A DNA stretch of 64,000 nt from Acidimicrobiia bacterium (lineage in GTDB: Bacteria > Actinomycetota > Acidimicrobiia > Acidimicrobiales > VFJN01): NCBI GenBank assembly GCA_009694375.1, contig SHVB01000015.1, forward strand, positions 1-64,000, in the 5' to 3' direction. A model generated the notes under the pieces. It saw only the letters and a list, made by a program, of their open reading frames with translations. It did no database searches and was not told the origin of the DNA. The first letter of the stretch is position 1, and every line of letters begins with the position of its first letter. The translations under genes were made by a program, and so were the position numbers. This document shows positions 49,899 to 59,951 of this stretch, one piece after another.

Positions 49899-50414
49899 AT
49901 GGGCCTCGTCGAGAGCGGCAAGATGCCCAAGCCGCTGACCAAACTGTTGAACCTCAGCCGCAAGTACTCCATTTGGGCGTACCAGTGGGGTCTTGCCTGT
50001 TGTGCCATCGAAATGGGGGCCGCCTTTGCGTCGCCGCGCTACGACGTGATGCGCCTCGGGGTGATCCCGTTCCCGGCCAGCCCTCGCCAGGCCGACCTCG
50101 TGGTGATCTCGGGAACGGTTACCGACAAGATCGTGCCGGCCATCAAGCGCCTCTATGAGCAGATGCCCGACCCGAAGTACGTCATCTCCATGGGCAGTTG
50201 CACGAACTGCGGCGGCCCGTACTGGGATAGTTATTCCGTCACGAAGGGTGTCGACCAGATCATCCCCGTCGATGTGTACGTCCCTGGTTGCCCGCCCCGT
50301 CCCGAAGCTCTGCTCGAAGGTGTCGTGTTGTTACAGGAACGGATCCAGAACGAAGATATGGCAGCGCGCTGGAGGGGTGAGCAGGACCGCCAGGAGCCGA
50401 TCATCGTTGGCTGA
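49899..50414 (+). CDS. nuoB2: complex I subunit B of the second operon
   Basis: 171 residues. Cluster N2 ligands are intact: [24 protein letters not shown] and [15 protein letters not shown] 49899 has GAGGG before it. Clearly different from the first NuoB, so not a recent duplicate. The last bases contain the likely TTG start of nuoC2. Confidence 0.95.
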   Translation: MGLVESGKMPKPLTKLLNLSRKYSIWAYQWGLACCAIEMGAAFASPRYDVMRLGVIPFPASPRQADLVVISGTVTDKIVPAIKRLYEQMPDPKYVISMGSCTNCGGPYWDSYSVTKGVDQIIPVDVYVPGCPPRPEALLEGVVLLQERIQNEDMAARWRGEQDRQEPIIVG

Positions 50415-51093
50415 GGACACCGCCACCGCGTCGGCGGAGGCTCCCGAGATCGTGGTCGACGAGCGCCGCGAGGAGTTGCGGGCCGTGTTCGTCGCGCACC
50501 TGGGCGATGCGGTGCTCGACAGCGTCATCAAACCCGGTGACGGTTTGTGGATTCGCGTGGCTACCGACGCGTGGGCCGAGGCGGGCCGCGTAGCCCAGGA
50601 CAAGGCGGACTGTAAATATTTCGACTTCCTCTCGGCAATCGATTGGTTGCCGTCGCCCTACGGGCGCTACGAAGACTCCGCCCTTGATGTGCCCTTCCCT
50701 CCGCCGATGCCGGAGCGTTCGGCGGCAGTGCCGGGGTACGCAGGGGGCGAGTCTCGGCTGCAGGTTCTGGCATCGGTGGCGAAAACCGGAACCGACCTGC
50801 GCGTGTTGCTGAAGGTTGATGTGCCCGACGACGATCCGCGCCTGGCCACCTGGATTCGCACCTATGCCGGGGCGGCTTGGCATGAGCGGGAGACGCACGA
50901 GATGTTCGGGATCTCCTTCGATGGCAACGCCGACATGCGGAACCTCTACCTGCCCTCTGAGTTTGAGGGCTATCCGCTGCGCAAGGAGTTCCCTCTGCTC
51001 GCTCGGGTTGTGAAGCCCTGGCCCGGGATTATTGATGTTGAACCCATGCCGGGCGACGACGAGTCGTCCGAGGGGGAAGGGACCGAAGAATGA
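50407..51093 (+). CDS. nuoC2: complex I subunit C of the second operon (TTG start)
   Basis: 228 residues. The 30 kDa signature is [19 protein letters not shown] followed by [20 protein letters not shown]. It differs from the first copy by a longer insert after the first beta strands. The start is inferred: TTG 50407 overlaps the nuoB2 stop by eight bases and has GGAG 10 bases upstream; no ATG or closer GTG fits the operon spacing. Confidence 0.85.
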   Translation: MAEDTATASAEAPEIVVDERREELRAVFVAHLGDAVLDSVIKPGDGLWIRVATDAWAEAGRVAQDKADCKYFDFLSAIDWLPSPYGRYEDSALDVPFPPPMPERSAAVPGYAGGESRLQVLASVAKTGTDLRVLLKVDVPDDDPRLATWIRTYAGAAWHERETHEMFGISFDGNADMRNLYLPSEFEGYPLRKEFPLLARVVKPWPGIIDVEPMPGDDESSEGEGTEE

Positions 51094-52262
51094 CACTCAC
51101 CGATGCCCAGCAACTCGGCTACATCAACGCGCAGGCCGCCGACGGCCGCGTGAACGTCGAGCTCGAGACCGATGACGGCATGGTCCTCAACATGGGGCCC
51201 CAACATCCCGCTACCCACGGCACTCTGCGCCTGGTGGCCCGCCTCGACGGGGAGCAGGTGACCTCCGCCGATGTGATGTGCGGCTACATGCATCGTGGCT
51301 ACGAGAAGCTGTGCGAGGTTCGCTCGTACCCGCAGGTCACCACGTTGGTGAACCGAATCGACTGGCTGGGCAGCTTTGCCAACGAGGTGCCCTTCATCCT
51401 GGCCGCCGAGCAGTTGATGGAGGTTGAAGCTCCGCCGCGAGCGCAGTGGATTCGCACTTTGCTCTTCGAGCTCTCCCGCATCGCCAACGTCAGCCTCTTC
51501 ATCGGTGACCTCGCCTTGCAGCTCGGTGCCCAAACTCCCGCTTTCTATGCCTTCCGCGACCGCGAGTTCGTGCTCAATCAGATCGAGTCGGTCACCGGAG
51601 GGCGTTTCCACCCCAACTTCGACCGCATTGGCGGCCTCAAAGACGACCTCCCGAAGGGGTGGATCGCCGAGACCAAAGCTGCCATGGTGCGCCTACGGGC
51701 GTTCTGTGACGAGATGGAAGGCCTTGTCTACGGCAACGAGATCTTCCAATCTCGTACTCGTGGGGTGGGGGTTATTCCGGCCGCGGTGGCGCAGTCCTAC
51801 GGGTTGAGTGGCGCCAATCTGCGGGGCTCAGGCGTGGACTGGGATCTCCGCCGTGATGCCAATGTGGGGCTGGTCTATGACCAACTGGATTGGAAGGTCT
51901 GGACCCACCCCGACGGCGACAGTTACTCGCGTTGTTGGGTGCGGCTGCAGGAAGTGCGGGAAGCCACCAAAATTGTCGACCAGATCTGCGATGGCCTGCC
52001 CAGCGGGGCCATCATGGCCAAGGTGCCGCGCATCATCAAGGTGCCGGCCGGGGAGGCGTACATTGCCACGGAGAATCCGCTCGGCCAGATGGGCTACTAC
52101 GTGGTGTCCAAGGGCGACACCGGCCCGTTCCGAGTAAAGATCCGCTCGGCGAGTTTCAACAACATCTCCATCGCCCCGTGGCTCCTGCGCGGCGTCTACG
52201 TGCCCGACATCATCACGATTCTCGCCAGCCTCTACTTCATTCTGGGAGATATTGACCGATGA
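51090..52262 (+). CDS. nuoD2: complex I subunit D of the second operon
   Basis: 390 residues. MGPQHPATHGTLRLVARL has the quinone-site histidine. R69 (GYMHRGYEKL) is at the position of the arginine that NDUFAF7 methylates in mitochondrial NDUFS2; the first NuoD has threonine there. A MidA/NDUFAF7-like gene ends this same operon. Also present are PPRAQWIRTLLFELSRIANV and FRVKIRSASFNNI. Overlaps its neighbours by four bases each. Confidence 0.95.
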   Translation: MTLTDAQQLGYINAQAADGRVNVELETDDGMVLNMGPQHPATHGTLRLVARLDGEQVTSADVMCGYMHRGYEKLCEVRSYPQVTTLVNRIDWLGSFANEVPFILAAEQLMEVEAPPRAQWIRTLLFELSRIANVSLFIGDLALQLGAQTPAFYAFRDREFVLNQIESVTGGRFHPNFDRIGGLKDDLPKGWIAETKAAMVRLRAFCDEMEGLVYGNEIFQSRTRGVGVIPAAVAQSYGLSGANLRGSGVDWDLRRDANVGLVYDQLDWKVWTHPDGDSYSRCWVRLQEVREATKIVDQICDGLPSGAIMAKVPRIIKVPAGEAYIATENPLGQMGYYVVSKGDTGPFRVKIRSASFNNISIAPWLLRGVYVPDIITILASLYFILGDIDR

Positions 52263-53299
52263 TTTCTTTGTCGGTGCTGGGGGTGGAGCTTGCCTATTGG
52301 CAGGTCACCTCGCTGCGCGTGCTCGGGGTGCTGTTGGCGGTGGTCCTGCCGGCCGGAGCGTTTGTCTATCTCTTTCTGTTCAAGATGATGAGTTTCATGC
52401 AGAGCCGCCTGGGTCCGATGGAAGCAGGGCCGTTTGGCTCGATGCAGCTCCTCGCCGAGGTCGGCAAGTTCCTACAGAAGGAAGACATCGTTCCCGAGCG
52501 GGCCGACCGGCGGCTTTTTTTCATCGCTCCGTACGTCGTGCTGGCGAGCACGTTCCTGCTCTTTTCGGTGATGCCCTTCGGCCCGGACGTCTACTTCACC
52601 AACCTCGATACGGGCGTCTTCTTGGCCCTCGGGCTCTCGTCAGTTTCGGTGATCGGCATTCTGATCGCGGGGTGGGCTTCGGCCAACAAGTACTCCCTCA
52701 TCGGCGGTATCCGGGCGGCGGGGCAGCTCATTGCCTACGAGCTGCCGATGGTGCTCGCCGTGGTGGGAGTGGTCATCCAGGCCGGCACGCTGAACCTCCA
52801 AGGGATCGTGGCCGCCCAACATCAAGGCGAGATCTTCGGTTTCTCCGGCATCGGTAACCCCTTTTTGCTCACTCAGTTCGTGGCCTTCGGGGTGTTCTTG
52901 GTGGCCACCCAGGCCGAGCTCACCCAGACGCCCTTTGACATGCCCGTGGCGGAGTCGGAGATTGTCACGGGCTACATGACTGAGTATTCCGGTCTGCGCT
53001 TCCTACTTTTTTTCATCGGTGAGTTCGCCACTGCCGGGGCGTTCGCCGCCATTGCCGCCACGCTGTTCCTGGGCGGGTGGGCGTTGCCCTTCGTCTCCCT
53101 TGAAGACAACGCGATGAACTTCATTGGCCCGCTGGTGCTCTTCGCAAAGATGCTCATGGTGGGCTTCCTCATTTTCTGGGCTCGCTTCACGTTCCCCCGA
53201 TTCCGGGAGGACCAGCTCCAGGCCTTTGCCTGGAAATACCTGATTCCCATCGCGCTGGTCAACATCCTGGTCACCATGATTCTGAAGGTGGCGTTCTAG
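52259..53299 (+). CDS. nuoH2: complex I subunit H of the second operon
   Basis: 346 residues, about eight helices. MQSRLGPMEAGPFGSMQLLA and QTPFDMPVAESEIVTGYMTE are the quinone-channel signatures; the glutamates are kept. Shorter than the first copy by its lack of a tail and one loop insert. Overlaps nuoD2 by four bases. Confidence 0.94.
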   Translation: MISLSVLGVELAYWQVTSLRVLGVLLAVVLPAGAFVYLFLFKMMSFMQSRLGPMEAGPFGSMQLLAEVGKFLQKEDIVPERADRRLFFIAPYVVLASTFLLFSVMPFGPDVYFTNLDTGVFLALGLSSVSVIGILIAGWASANKYSLIGGIRAAGQLIAYELPMVLAVVGVVIQAGTLNLQGIVAAQHQGEIFGFSGIGNPFLLTQFVAFGVFLVATQAELTQTPFDMPVAESEIVTGYMTEYSGLRFLLFFIGEFATAGAFAAIAATLFLGGWALPFVSLEDNAMNFIGPLVLFAKMLMVGFLIFWARFTFPRFREDQLQAFAWKYLIPIALVNILVTMILKVAF

Positions 53300-53851
53300 G
53301 TGCCCATTCCGAAGCCGCGGCTACCCGGTCTGTTCACCGGCCTCACGATCACCCTCAAGGAACTTCTGAAGACGCTGTTCCCCCGGCGGGGTATCCGCAC
53401 GCTGATCCCCGCCCCTTCCCTCGGGGCGGTCACCGTGCAGTACCCCCACGAGAGTGAGACGCCGGCCCCTCGGGCCCGGGGGGTCATCGCCCTCAAGGAG
53501 GAGAACTGCACCGCCTGCATGTTGTGCTCGCGCAGTTGCCCGGATTGGTGTATCTACATTGAGGGCCATAAGACCAAAGCCCCTCCGCGTCGACCGGGCG
53601 GCAAGGAACGTACGGTCAGCGCCCTCGACCGCTTTGATATCGATTACGCGCTTTGTATGTACTGCGGAATCTGCGTTGAGGTCTGCCCGTTCGATGCCCT
53701 GTTTTGGAGCCCGGAATACGAGTACTCCGAGCCCCGACTGGCCGATCTCCTCCACGACATGGACCGTCTGACCGAGTGGATGGAGACGGTGCCGGACTTC
53801 GAGCCCTACGAAGCGGGTTCGGATGCCAAGGTGCGAAAGGTGCCGCGCTAA
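53300..53851 (+). CDS. nuoI2: complex I subunit I of the second operon
   Basis: 183 residues. [16 protein letters not shown] and [16 protein letters not shown] hold two [4Fe-4S] clusters. In the absence of NuoG, NuoI and NuoB form the whole iron-sulfur wire, so an outside donor would have to dock here. GTG start immediately after the nuoH2 stop. Confidence 0.93.
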   Translation: MPIPKPRLPGLFTGLTITLKELLKTLFPRRGIRTLIPAPSLGAVTVQYPHESETPAPRARGVIALKEENCTACMLCSRSCPDWCIYIEGHKTKAPPRRPGGKERTVSALDRFDIDYALCMYCGICVEVCPFDALFWSPEYEYSEPRLADLLHDMDRLTEWMETVPDFEPYEAGSDAKVRKVPR

Positions 53852-54366
53852 TGGTGGCGCAGAACGTCTTCTTCTATCTGTTCGCGGGCATCATCTTGTT
53901 CAGCGCGTTCCGAGTAGTCACCTCGAACAACGTGGTGCATGCCGCCCTCTACCTTGTCGCCGTGTTGGCCGCGGTAGCGGCGGAGTATGTGCTGCTGGCC
54001 GCCGAGTTCGTGGCGGCCACGCAGGTCCTGGTGTACATCGGCGCCATCATCGTGCTGTTTCTTTTCGGCATCATGCTCACCCGGGCCAAGCTGGGTAGCG
54101 ATCAGGACCTCACCCACCCCCATTGGGCCCTCAGCGCCGCCACGGCCGTGTTGATGTTCGGGGTGATGAGCTATGCCTTGGTCGATCAGTTTCACTGGAC
54201 CGCCACGCCCCTGCCGGCCGACACAAGGCTGATCTTGGTGGCCGGGTCGAACAGCGCCACGGTGAGCGACTCAGTGTTTACCGCCTATCTCGTACCGTTC
54301 GAGGTCGTTTCGGTGCTCCTCCTGGCGGCCCTCGTGGGCGCCATTGTCCTGGCTCGGAAGGACTGA
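53851..54366 (+). CDS. nuoJ2: complex I subunit J of the second operon
   Basis: 171 residues, five helices. QVLVYIGAIIVLFLFGIMLT is the helix 3 motif. ATG overlaps the nuoI2 stop by one base. No glycine/proline-rich loop as in the first NuoJ. Confidence 0.93.
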   Translation: MVAQNVFFYLFAGIILFSAFRVVTSNNVVHAALYLVAVLAAVAAEYVLLAAEFVAATQVLVYIGAIIVLFLFGIMLTRAKLGSDQDLTHPHWALSAATAVLMFGVMSYALVDQFHWTATPLPADTRLILVAGSNSATVSDSVFTAYLVPFEVVSVLLLAALVGAIVLARKD

Positions 54367-54368
54367 CC

Positions 54369-54677
54369 GTGGACGATCTGCTCCTCAACCAGTTCTTGCT
54401 CCTCGGTGCGGTGCTCTTTTGCATCGGCGTGTACGGGGTGCTGGCTCGGCGTAATGCAGTGTTGGTGCTCATGTCGATCGAGTTGATCCTGAATGCCGTC
54501 AACATCAACCTCATCGCTTTCGGGGCCTTCTGGGGTTCGATCACAGGGTCGGTCTTCGCGCTCTTCGTCATCGCCATCGCGGCGGCCGAGGTTGGGGTCG
54601 GGTTGGCCATCGTCCTGCTCATCTATCGCAACCGCCGGAGCGTCGACCTCGACGACGTGGCTGAGATGAAGGGGTAG
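54369..54677 (+). CDS. nuoK2: complex I subunit K of the second operon
   Basis: 102 residues, three helices with MSIELILNAVNINLI and IAAAEVGVGLAIVLLI holding the two conserved glutamates. GTG start 2 bases after the nuoJ2 stop. Confidence 0.93.
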   Translation: MDDLLLNQFLLLGAVLFCIGVYGVLARRNAVLVLMSIELILNAVNINLIAFGAFWGSITGSVFALFVIAIAAAEVGVGLAIVLLIYRNRRSVDLDDVAEMKG

Positions 54678-54688
54678 GGCTGACCACC

Positions 54689-56842
54689 ATGTGGTTCCCC
54701 GACCATGCCTACCTGATTCCGCTGATCGCGGCGGCTTCGTTCGTGCTCATCTTGCTGTTTGGCAAGCGGATGCCCAAGAAGGGTGCCGAGATCGGCATCA
54801 CGGCGCTGAGTATCTGCTTCGTGATGGCGCTGGCCACCAACGTCCAATGGTTCTCGCACGTCAATTCGGCCGAGCATGAGGCCGAAGTGGCCCAGGAGGA
54901 GGGCGAGGCATCCGGGGCGGTGGTGGAGTCGGAATCCACCGGGTCGGCTACCGAGCCCATCGAGTTTGAGGTGGAACCGTCGCGGGCCAGTTGGACCTGG
55001 TGGCAGAGCGGCGACGTGACCTTCAGCGTGGGTATGTTGCTCGACGGCCCAGGGGTGATGATGCTCTTCGTCGTCACCCTGATCTCGTTGTTGGTGCACA
55101 TCTACAGCACCGACTACATCGGAGGCGACCGGCGTTACACCCATTACTTCGCCTTCCTGTCGCTGTTCAGCGCGTCAATGCTCGGTCTGGTCATGAGCGA
55201 GACCACCCTCCAGCTCCTCACCTGCTGGGAACTGGTGGGGCTCTGTTCTTTTGCGCTGATCGGCCACTGGTGGGAGGAAAAGCCGAATTCCGACGCGGCC
55301 CTCAAGGCGTTCATCACCAACCGCGTGGGCGACGTGGGCCTCATCTGCGGTGTGATCATCCTCTTCTTTGCCGCCGATCAGAGTTTCGACATCGTGACGA
55401 TCAACGAGATGGCCCTCAACGGCGAGATCAGCCACCTCGCCTTGCTGGTGGCATCCTGCTCGCTCATGGCGGCGGTCATGTCCAAGTCCGGACAGTTCGT
55501 CTTGCACACCTGGCTCCCCGACGCCATGGCCGGCCCCACGCCGGTTTCGGCGCTCATCCACGCCGCCACCATGGTGGTAGCGGGCGTGTTCATGGTGGCG
55601 CGCCTCTATGGCGTGTTCTTCCAGGGATTCTCTATCGGTACGTCATCGGTGAATCCGCTGGCGGTGATCGGTGCCATCACGGTGATCGGCGGAGCGAGCC
55701 TCGCCTTCGTGCAGAAGGACATCAAGAAGGTGTTGGCCTACTCCACGGTCTCCCAACTCGGGTACATGGTGATGGCGCTTGGGGTGGGGGCCTGGACCGC
55801 CGCTCTGTTCCATCTCTTCACGCACGCCATGTTCAAGGCGGGGCTCTTCCTGGGGGCCGGCTCGGTGGCTCACTCCGTGCACTCCTTCGACATGACCGAG
55901 CACATGGGGGGTATGCGAAAGTTCATGCCCAAGACCTTCGTGACCTTCCTCATCTGCACGGCTGCGCTCATCGGCCTGTTCCCGTTGGCAGGGTTCTGGT
56001 CGAAGGACGAGGTCCTCTCGGGGGCCCAGCAACTCGGTGGCGAGGGCGGCTATCTGGCCTTCATGGTGGTGGGCCTGGTTGGAGCCTTTCTCACGTCGCT
56101 CTACATGACCCGTTGCATCTACCTGACGTTCTTCGGAGAGGCGAAAGGACATGCCGCCGACGCCGAACACCCGCCGCATGAATCAGGGCGACGCATTCTG
56201 GTTCCCCTGTACATCCTCAGCGGCATGGCGATCATCACCGGCTTCGCCAACCTTCCCAATTCGGGGGTGCTCTCCGGTTCCCCCGATGGGGCCTCGTTGC
56301 GTTTCGAGCACTTCTACGAGCCGAAGGGGTCCTATTTCCCGGCCGTCTTCGAAACGTTCGACCACCCCGAGTTCAACGTGCTCATCGCTCTTGGGTCCAC
56401 GGTCATCGGGTTACTCGGAATCAGCCTGGCCTACGCCTGGTACTGGAAGGGCCGCGGACCCCACGGTCTCACCAGTCGCAACAAGTTCGCCAAGGCCGGA
56501 TACACGGTGCTGGTGGAGAAGTACTACCTCGATCATCTCTACACCGGGATCATCGTGGGCGCGGTGAAGGGGCCGATCGCCCATGGTGCTTACTGGTTCA
56601 ACCAGAAGGGGATCGATGGTGTGGTCAACGGCGCCGGGGTGGCCGCTGTGAAGAGCGGCAAGTTCGTGTACGAGCGCATCGATCAGGGTGTGGTCGACAC
56701 GATTGTCAACGCCTCCGGAAGTGCCGCAGGTGGTAGTGGTCAACGTCTACGCAGAATCCAAACCGGGCGGGTACAGCAATACGCCGCCCTCCTTTTTGCC
56801 GGTGCCGCCATCCTGGCCGGCATTTTCATCATCGTCATCTAG
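54689..56842 (+). CDS. nuoL2: complex I subunit L of the second operon
   Basis: 717 residues, longer than the first NuoL (628). WELVGLCSFALIGHWWE, LPDAMAGPTPVSALIHAATM, DIKKVLAYSTVSQLGYM and GFWSKDEVLSGAQQLGG are conserved. The extra length lies in a glutamate/serine-rich external loop after helix 2 (VAQEEGEASGAVVESESTGS) and in the C-terminal region. Lateral helix present. Confidence 0.94.
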   Translation: MWFPDHAYLIPLIAAASFVLILLFGKRMPKKGAEIGITALSICFVMALATNVQWFSHVNSAEHEAEVAQEEGEASGAVVESESTGSATEPIEFEVEPSRASWTWWQSGDVTFSVGMLLDGPGVMMLFVVTLISLLVHIYSTDYIGGDRRYTHYFAFLSLFSASMLGLVMSETTLQLLTCWELVGLCSFALIGHWWEEKPNSDAALKAFITNRVGDVGLICGVIILFFAADQSFDIVTINEMALNGEISHLALLVASCSLMAAVMSKSGQFVLHTWLPDAMAGPTPVSALIHAATMVVAGVFMVARLYGVFFQGFSIGTSSVNPLAVIGAITVIGGASLAFVQKDIKKVLAYSTVSQLGYMVMALGVGAWTAALFHLFTHAMFKAGLFLGAGSVAHSVHSFDMTEHMGGMRKFMPKTFVTFLICTAALIGLFPLAGFWSKDEVLSGAQQLGGEGGYLAFMVVGLVGAFLTSLYMTRCIYLTFFGEAKGHAADAEHPPHESGRRILVPLYILSGMAIITGFANLPNSGVLSGSPDGASLRFEHFYEPKGSYFPAVFETFDHPEFNVLIALGSTVIGLLGISLAYAWYWKGRGPHGLTSRNKFAKAGYTVLVEKYYLDHLYTGIIVGAVKGPIAHGAYWFNQKGIDGVVNGAGVAAVKSGKFVYERIDQGVVDTIVNASGSAAGGSGQRLRRIQTGRVQQYAALLFAGAAILAGIFIIVI

Positions 56843-56872
56843 CCGAGCGCAATCCGAGGACCGAACGGGACC

Positions 56873-58426
56873 ATGGACAACAACGAATTCCTCACCGAAT
56901 GGGGCCTGACCCTCATGGTTTTCCTGCCGCTGGCGGGGGCGCTATTGCTGATGGTCATCCCAAAGGCCCAAGAGCAGATGATCAAGGTCGCCGCCTTGGG
57001 AGCGGCGCTGGCCTCGGGGGCGGTGGGGGTCGCCGTGTTGGCGAACTTCAACTACGACACCTCGGAAAAGCTGCAGTTCGTGGTGAACCGCAACTGGATC
57101 GAGGTCATCCACGCCAATTACATCGTGGGCATTGACGGGCTCTCGGTGCCGCTGATCGCTCTCACGCTCCTGATCACCCCGCTCGTGATGGTCTACAGCT
57201 GGAATCACTTCCCGGAACCCCACAATCCCAAGGCGTTCCTGATCCTGATGCTCATTCTGGCCACTGGGATGCTCGGTACCTTCGTGGCCCAGGACCTCAT
57301 CCTCTTCTTCGTCTTCTTCGAGGTGGTACTGCTCCCGATGTACTTCATGATCGGGGTGTGGGGGGGCGAGCAACGCCAGTACGCCTCCATCAAGTTCTTC
57401 CTCTACACGTTGTTTGGCTCTGCCCTCATGATCGTCAGTTTCCTGGCCCTGTTTTTTGTGGCCGGTGGCGACAGTTTCTCGATGGTGGATCTGGCCCAAG
57501 GGGTGGCTGATCGCAACGCCGCGGGAAACCTGGCGATGATCACCCAGGTGCTGATCTTCGGCGGCATGTTTATGGGGTTTGGCATCAAGGTGCCGATGTT
57601 CCCCTTCCATACCTGGCTCCCCGACGCCCACACCCAGGCGCCCACCGCCGGCTCGGTCATCCTGGCGGCGGTGCTCTTGAAACTCGGCACCTACGGATTC
57701 ATCCGGGTGGCGCTGTTCATTCTCCCGGAGGCCGCCGTGAAGTGGGCCCCGTACATCGGCGCCCTGGCGGTGATCGGGATCATCTATGGAGCGTTGGGCT
57801 GTCTCGCGCAGACGGACATGAAGCGGCTGATCGCGTTCTCGTCAGTGGCGCACATGGGTTTCGTGATGCTCGGCATCGCCAGCCTCACCACCTTCGGTCT
57901 GAACGCGGCGGTGTTCGGCATGGTCGCCCACGGCCTCATCACCGGCATGTTGTTCTTCCTGGCCGGCTCGGTGAAGGACCGCTTCCACACACTGGAGATC
58001 AAGCGCCTTGGTGGGCTCTTGCTGCAGGCGCCGAAACTCGGTTGGATTCTTGGCTTCTGCATCATGGCCTCGCTGGGCCTGCCCGGTTTGGCAGGGTTCT
58101 GGGGCGAATTCCCGGCCATTCTCTCGGCCTACAACCCGGCGCCGGCCCTGTCGCAGGAACTGTTCCGCACCTACATGGTGATCGCCGCCTTCGGCACTGT
58201 GCTGGCGGCGGGCTACTTGCTGTGGCTCTTCCAACGCACGGCCTTTGGTACCCCCAGCGAGGAGTTTGCCGACGTCGAAATCGAGGATGTGCGGGTGAGT
58301 GAGTGGATTGCCTGGGTCCCGTTGCTGGCGCTGATCCTGGTGCTGGGTCTGTTCCCGAACATCATCTTCCACGTCACCGATCCTTTCCTGACGGTGATGG
58401 GCAACACCTTTGCGGGACTGAAGTAA
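56873..58426 (+). CDS. nuoM2: complex I subunit M of the second operon
   Basis: 517 residues, about 14 helices. GIDGLSVPLIALTLLITPL, FEVVLLPMYFMIGVWGG, LPDAHTQAPTAGSVILAAVL and DMKRLIAFSSVAHMGFVML are diagnostic. It lacks the hydrophilic insert of the first NuoM. A 30-base gap separates it from nuoL2. Confidence 0.95.
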   Translation: MDNNEFLTEWGLTLMVFLPLAGALLLMVIPKAQEQMIKVAALGAALASGAVGVAVLANFNYDTSEKLQFVVNRNWIEVIHANYIVGIDGLSVPLIALTLLITPLVMVYSWNHFPEPHNPKAFLILMLILATGMLGTFVAQDLILFFVFFEVVLLPMYFMIGVWGGEQRQYASIKFFLYTLFGSALMIVSFLALFFVAGGDSFSMVDLAQGVADRNAAGNLAMITQVLIFGGMFMGFGIKVPMFPFHTWLPDAHTQAPTAGSVILAAVLLKLGTYGFIRVALFILPEAAVKWAPYIGALAVIGIIYGALGCLAQTDMKRLIAFSSVAHMGFVMLGIASLTTFGLNAAVFGMVAHGLITGMLFFLAGSVKDRFHTLEIKRLGGLLLQAPKLGWILGFCIMASLGLPGLAGFWGEFPAILSAYNPAPALSQELFRTYMVIAAFGTVLAAGYLLWLFQRTAFGTPSEEFADVEIEDVRVSEWIAWVPLLALILVLGLFPNIIFHVTDPFLTVMGNTFAGLK

Positions 58427-58432
58427 CTGCTC

Positions 58433-59947
58433 GTGTTCGCATTTCTTCTCCAGTCGGTGGCCTCCACCTTCGACCGGCCCGCCATCGACTTCCACGCGCT
58501 AGCGCCCGAGTTGGTGCTCACGGGCGCCCTCGTGGTGGTGCTGCTGGTCGACCTTTTCACGCCGAAGGGCTCACGTGGCATCGTGCCCTCGGTGGCCGGA
58601 ATCGGCATTCTGGCGGCCATGGTGCCGGTGCTCACCCTGGCGCTGGATGGGGCCGACCGGTCGATGTTTGGTGGGGCCTACGTCGTAGACAACTTCTCCT
58701 TGGTGCTGCAGGCGATGTTCCTACTGGCGGCCTATGTAGTGGTCTTGCTGTCAACCAACTACATCGCCGAGGGCGACTACGCGGAGGGCGAGTACTACTT
58801 CCTTTTGTTGTGTGCGCTCCTCGGCATGCTGGTGATGGCGTCATCGCGCGACCTCATCACGATGTTTGTGGCGCTCGAACTCCTGTCGATCCCGGCCTAC
58901 ATGCTCGCCGGCTGGCGTAAGCGCGACCGGCGCGGCAACGAAGCCGGGGTGAAGTACTACCTGATGGGCGTGTTCGCTTCGGCGGTGACGCTCTACGGCA
59001 TGTCCTTGCTCTACGGGATTTCCGGGAGCACGCTCTTTACCGACATCGCCGTGGCGGTGGCTCGGGGCAATGGGTTTGGCGATACAACACCGCTCATTAC
59101 CCTCGGGGTGGTCTTTGTGTTGGTTGGCTTCGCCTTCAAGGTGTCGGCGGTGCCGTTCCACACGTGGGCACCCGACACCTATGAGGGTGCCCCCACGCCG
59201 GTTACCGCCTTCCTGGCGGTGAGTTCGAAGGCAGCCGGCTTCGTGGCCCTCCTGCAACTCATCCTCATCGCGTTTATCGGGCGTGACGATGTGGTGGGGC
59301 CCCTCATGTGGGTGCTGGCTGCGTTGACGATGACGGTGGGGAACCTCATTGCGCTGCGTCAGACGAATATTGTCCGCATGCTCGCCTACTCCGGGGTAGC
59401 CCAAGCCGGTTTCATGCTCGCCCCATTGGCGGTGGTGGGAAGCAACTCCGATGGTGCCCGCAGCGCCGTGGTGACCTACCTGCTGATCTATGCCGCCATG
59501 AACCTGGGGGCCTTCGCTGTAGTGCTCATCGTGGCCCGCAAGACCCGCAGCGCGGAGATCGCCTCGTGGGGTGGTCTCTTTGAGTACGCCCCGGGCCTGA
59601 CGGTGCTGATGACGGTGTTTCTCTTCAGCCTGGCGGGCATCCCGCCGCTCGGGGGCTGGCTGGCGAAGTTCGTGGTGTTCCGGGCGCTTCTTTCCCCCGA
59701 TCTCACGGCAGGGGGAGTAATCCTGGCGGTGGTCGTCGGGGTGAACTCGGTGATCGCCCTCTACTACTACGCCAACGTCGCCCGACAAATGTGGATGAAT
59801 CCGGTGCCCGACGGCGACCGCACCCCGGTGCGCATCCCGTTTTCACTGGCCGCCGCCGTCACCCTCTCGTTGGTGCTCACCGTCGCCTTCGGGGTGAGCA
59901 ACCTGGCGACCCGCCTCGGCGACCTCGCGACCTTCCTCCCGGCGTAA
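58433..59947 (+). CDS. nuoN2: complex I subunit N of the second operon
   Basis: 504 residues, about 14 helices. FVALELLSIPAYMLAGW, FHTWAPDTYEGAPTP, NIVRMLAYSGVAQAGFML and AGIPPLGGWLAKFVVF are conserved. In the third motif the usual lysine of antiporter helix is replaced (NIVRML instead of DVKRML). GTG start 6 bases after nuoM2. Confidence 0.94.
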   Translation: MFAFLLQSVASTFDRPAIDFHALAPELVLTGALVVVLLVDLFTPKGSRGIVPSVAGIGILAAMVPVLTLALDGADRSMFGGAYVVDNFSLVLQAMFLLAAYVVVLLSTNYIAEGDYAEGEYYFLLLCALLGMLVMASSRDLITMFVALELLSIPAYMLAGWRKRDRRGNEAGVKYYLMGVFASAVTLYGMSLLYGISGSTLFTDIAVAVARGNGFGDTTPLITLGVVFVLVGFAFKVSAVPFHTWAPDTYEGAPTPVTAFLAVSSKAAGFVALLQLILIAFIGRDDVVGPLMWVLAALTMTVGNLIALRQTNIVRMLAYSGVAQAGFMLAPLAVVGSNSDGARSAVVTYLLIYAAMNLGAFAVVLIVARKTRSAEIASWGGLFEYAPGLTVLMTVFLFSLAGIPPLGGWLAKFVVFRALLSPDLTAGGVILAVVVGVNSVIALYYYANVARQMWMNPVPDGDRTPVRIPFSLAAAVTLSLVLTVAFGVSNLATRLGDLATFLPA

Positions 59948-59951
59948 TGCG

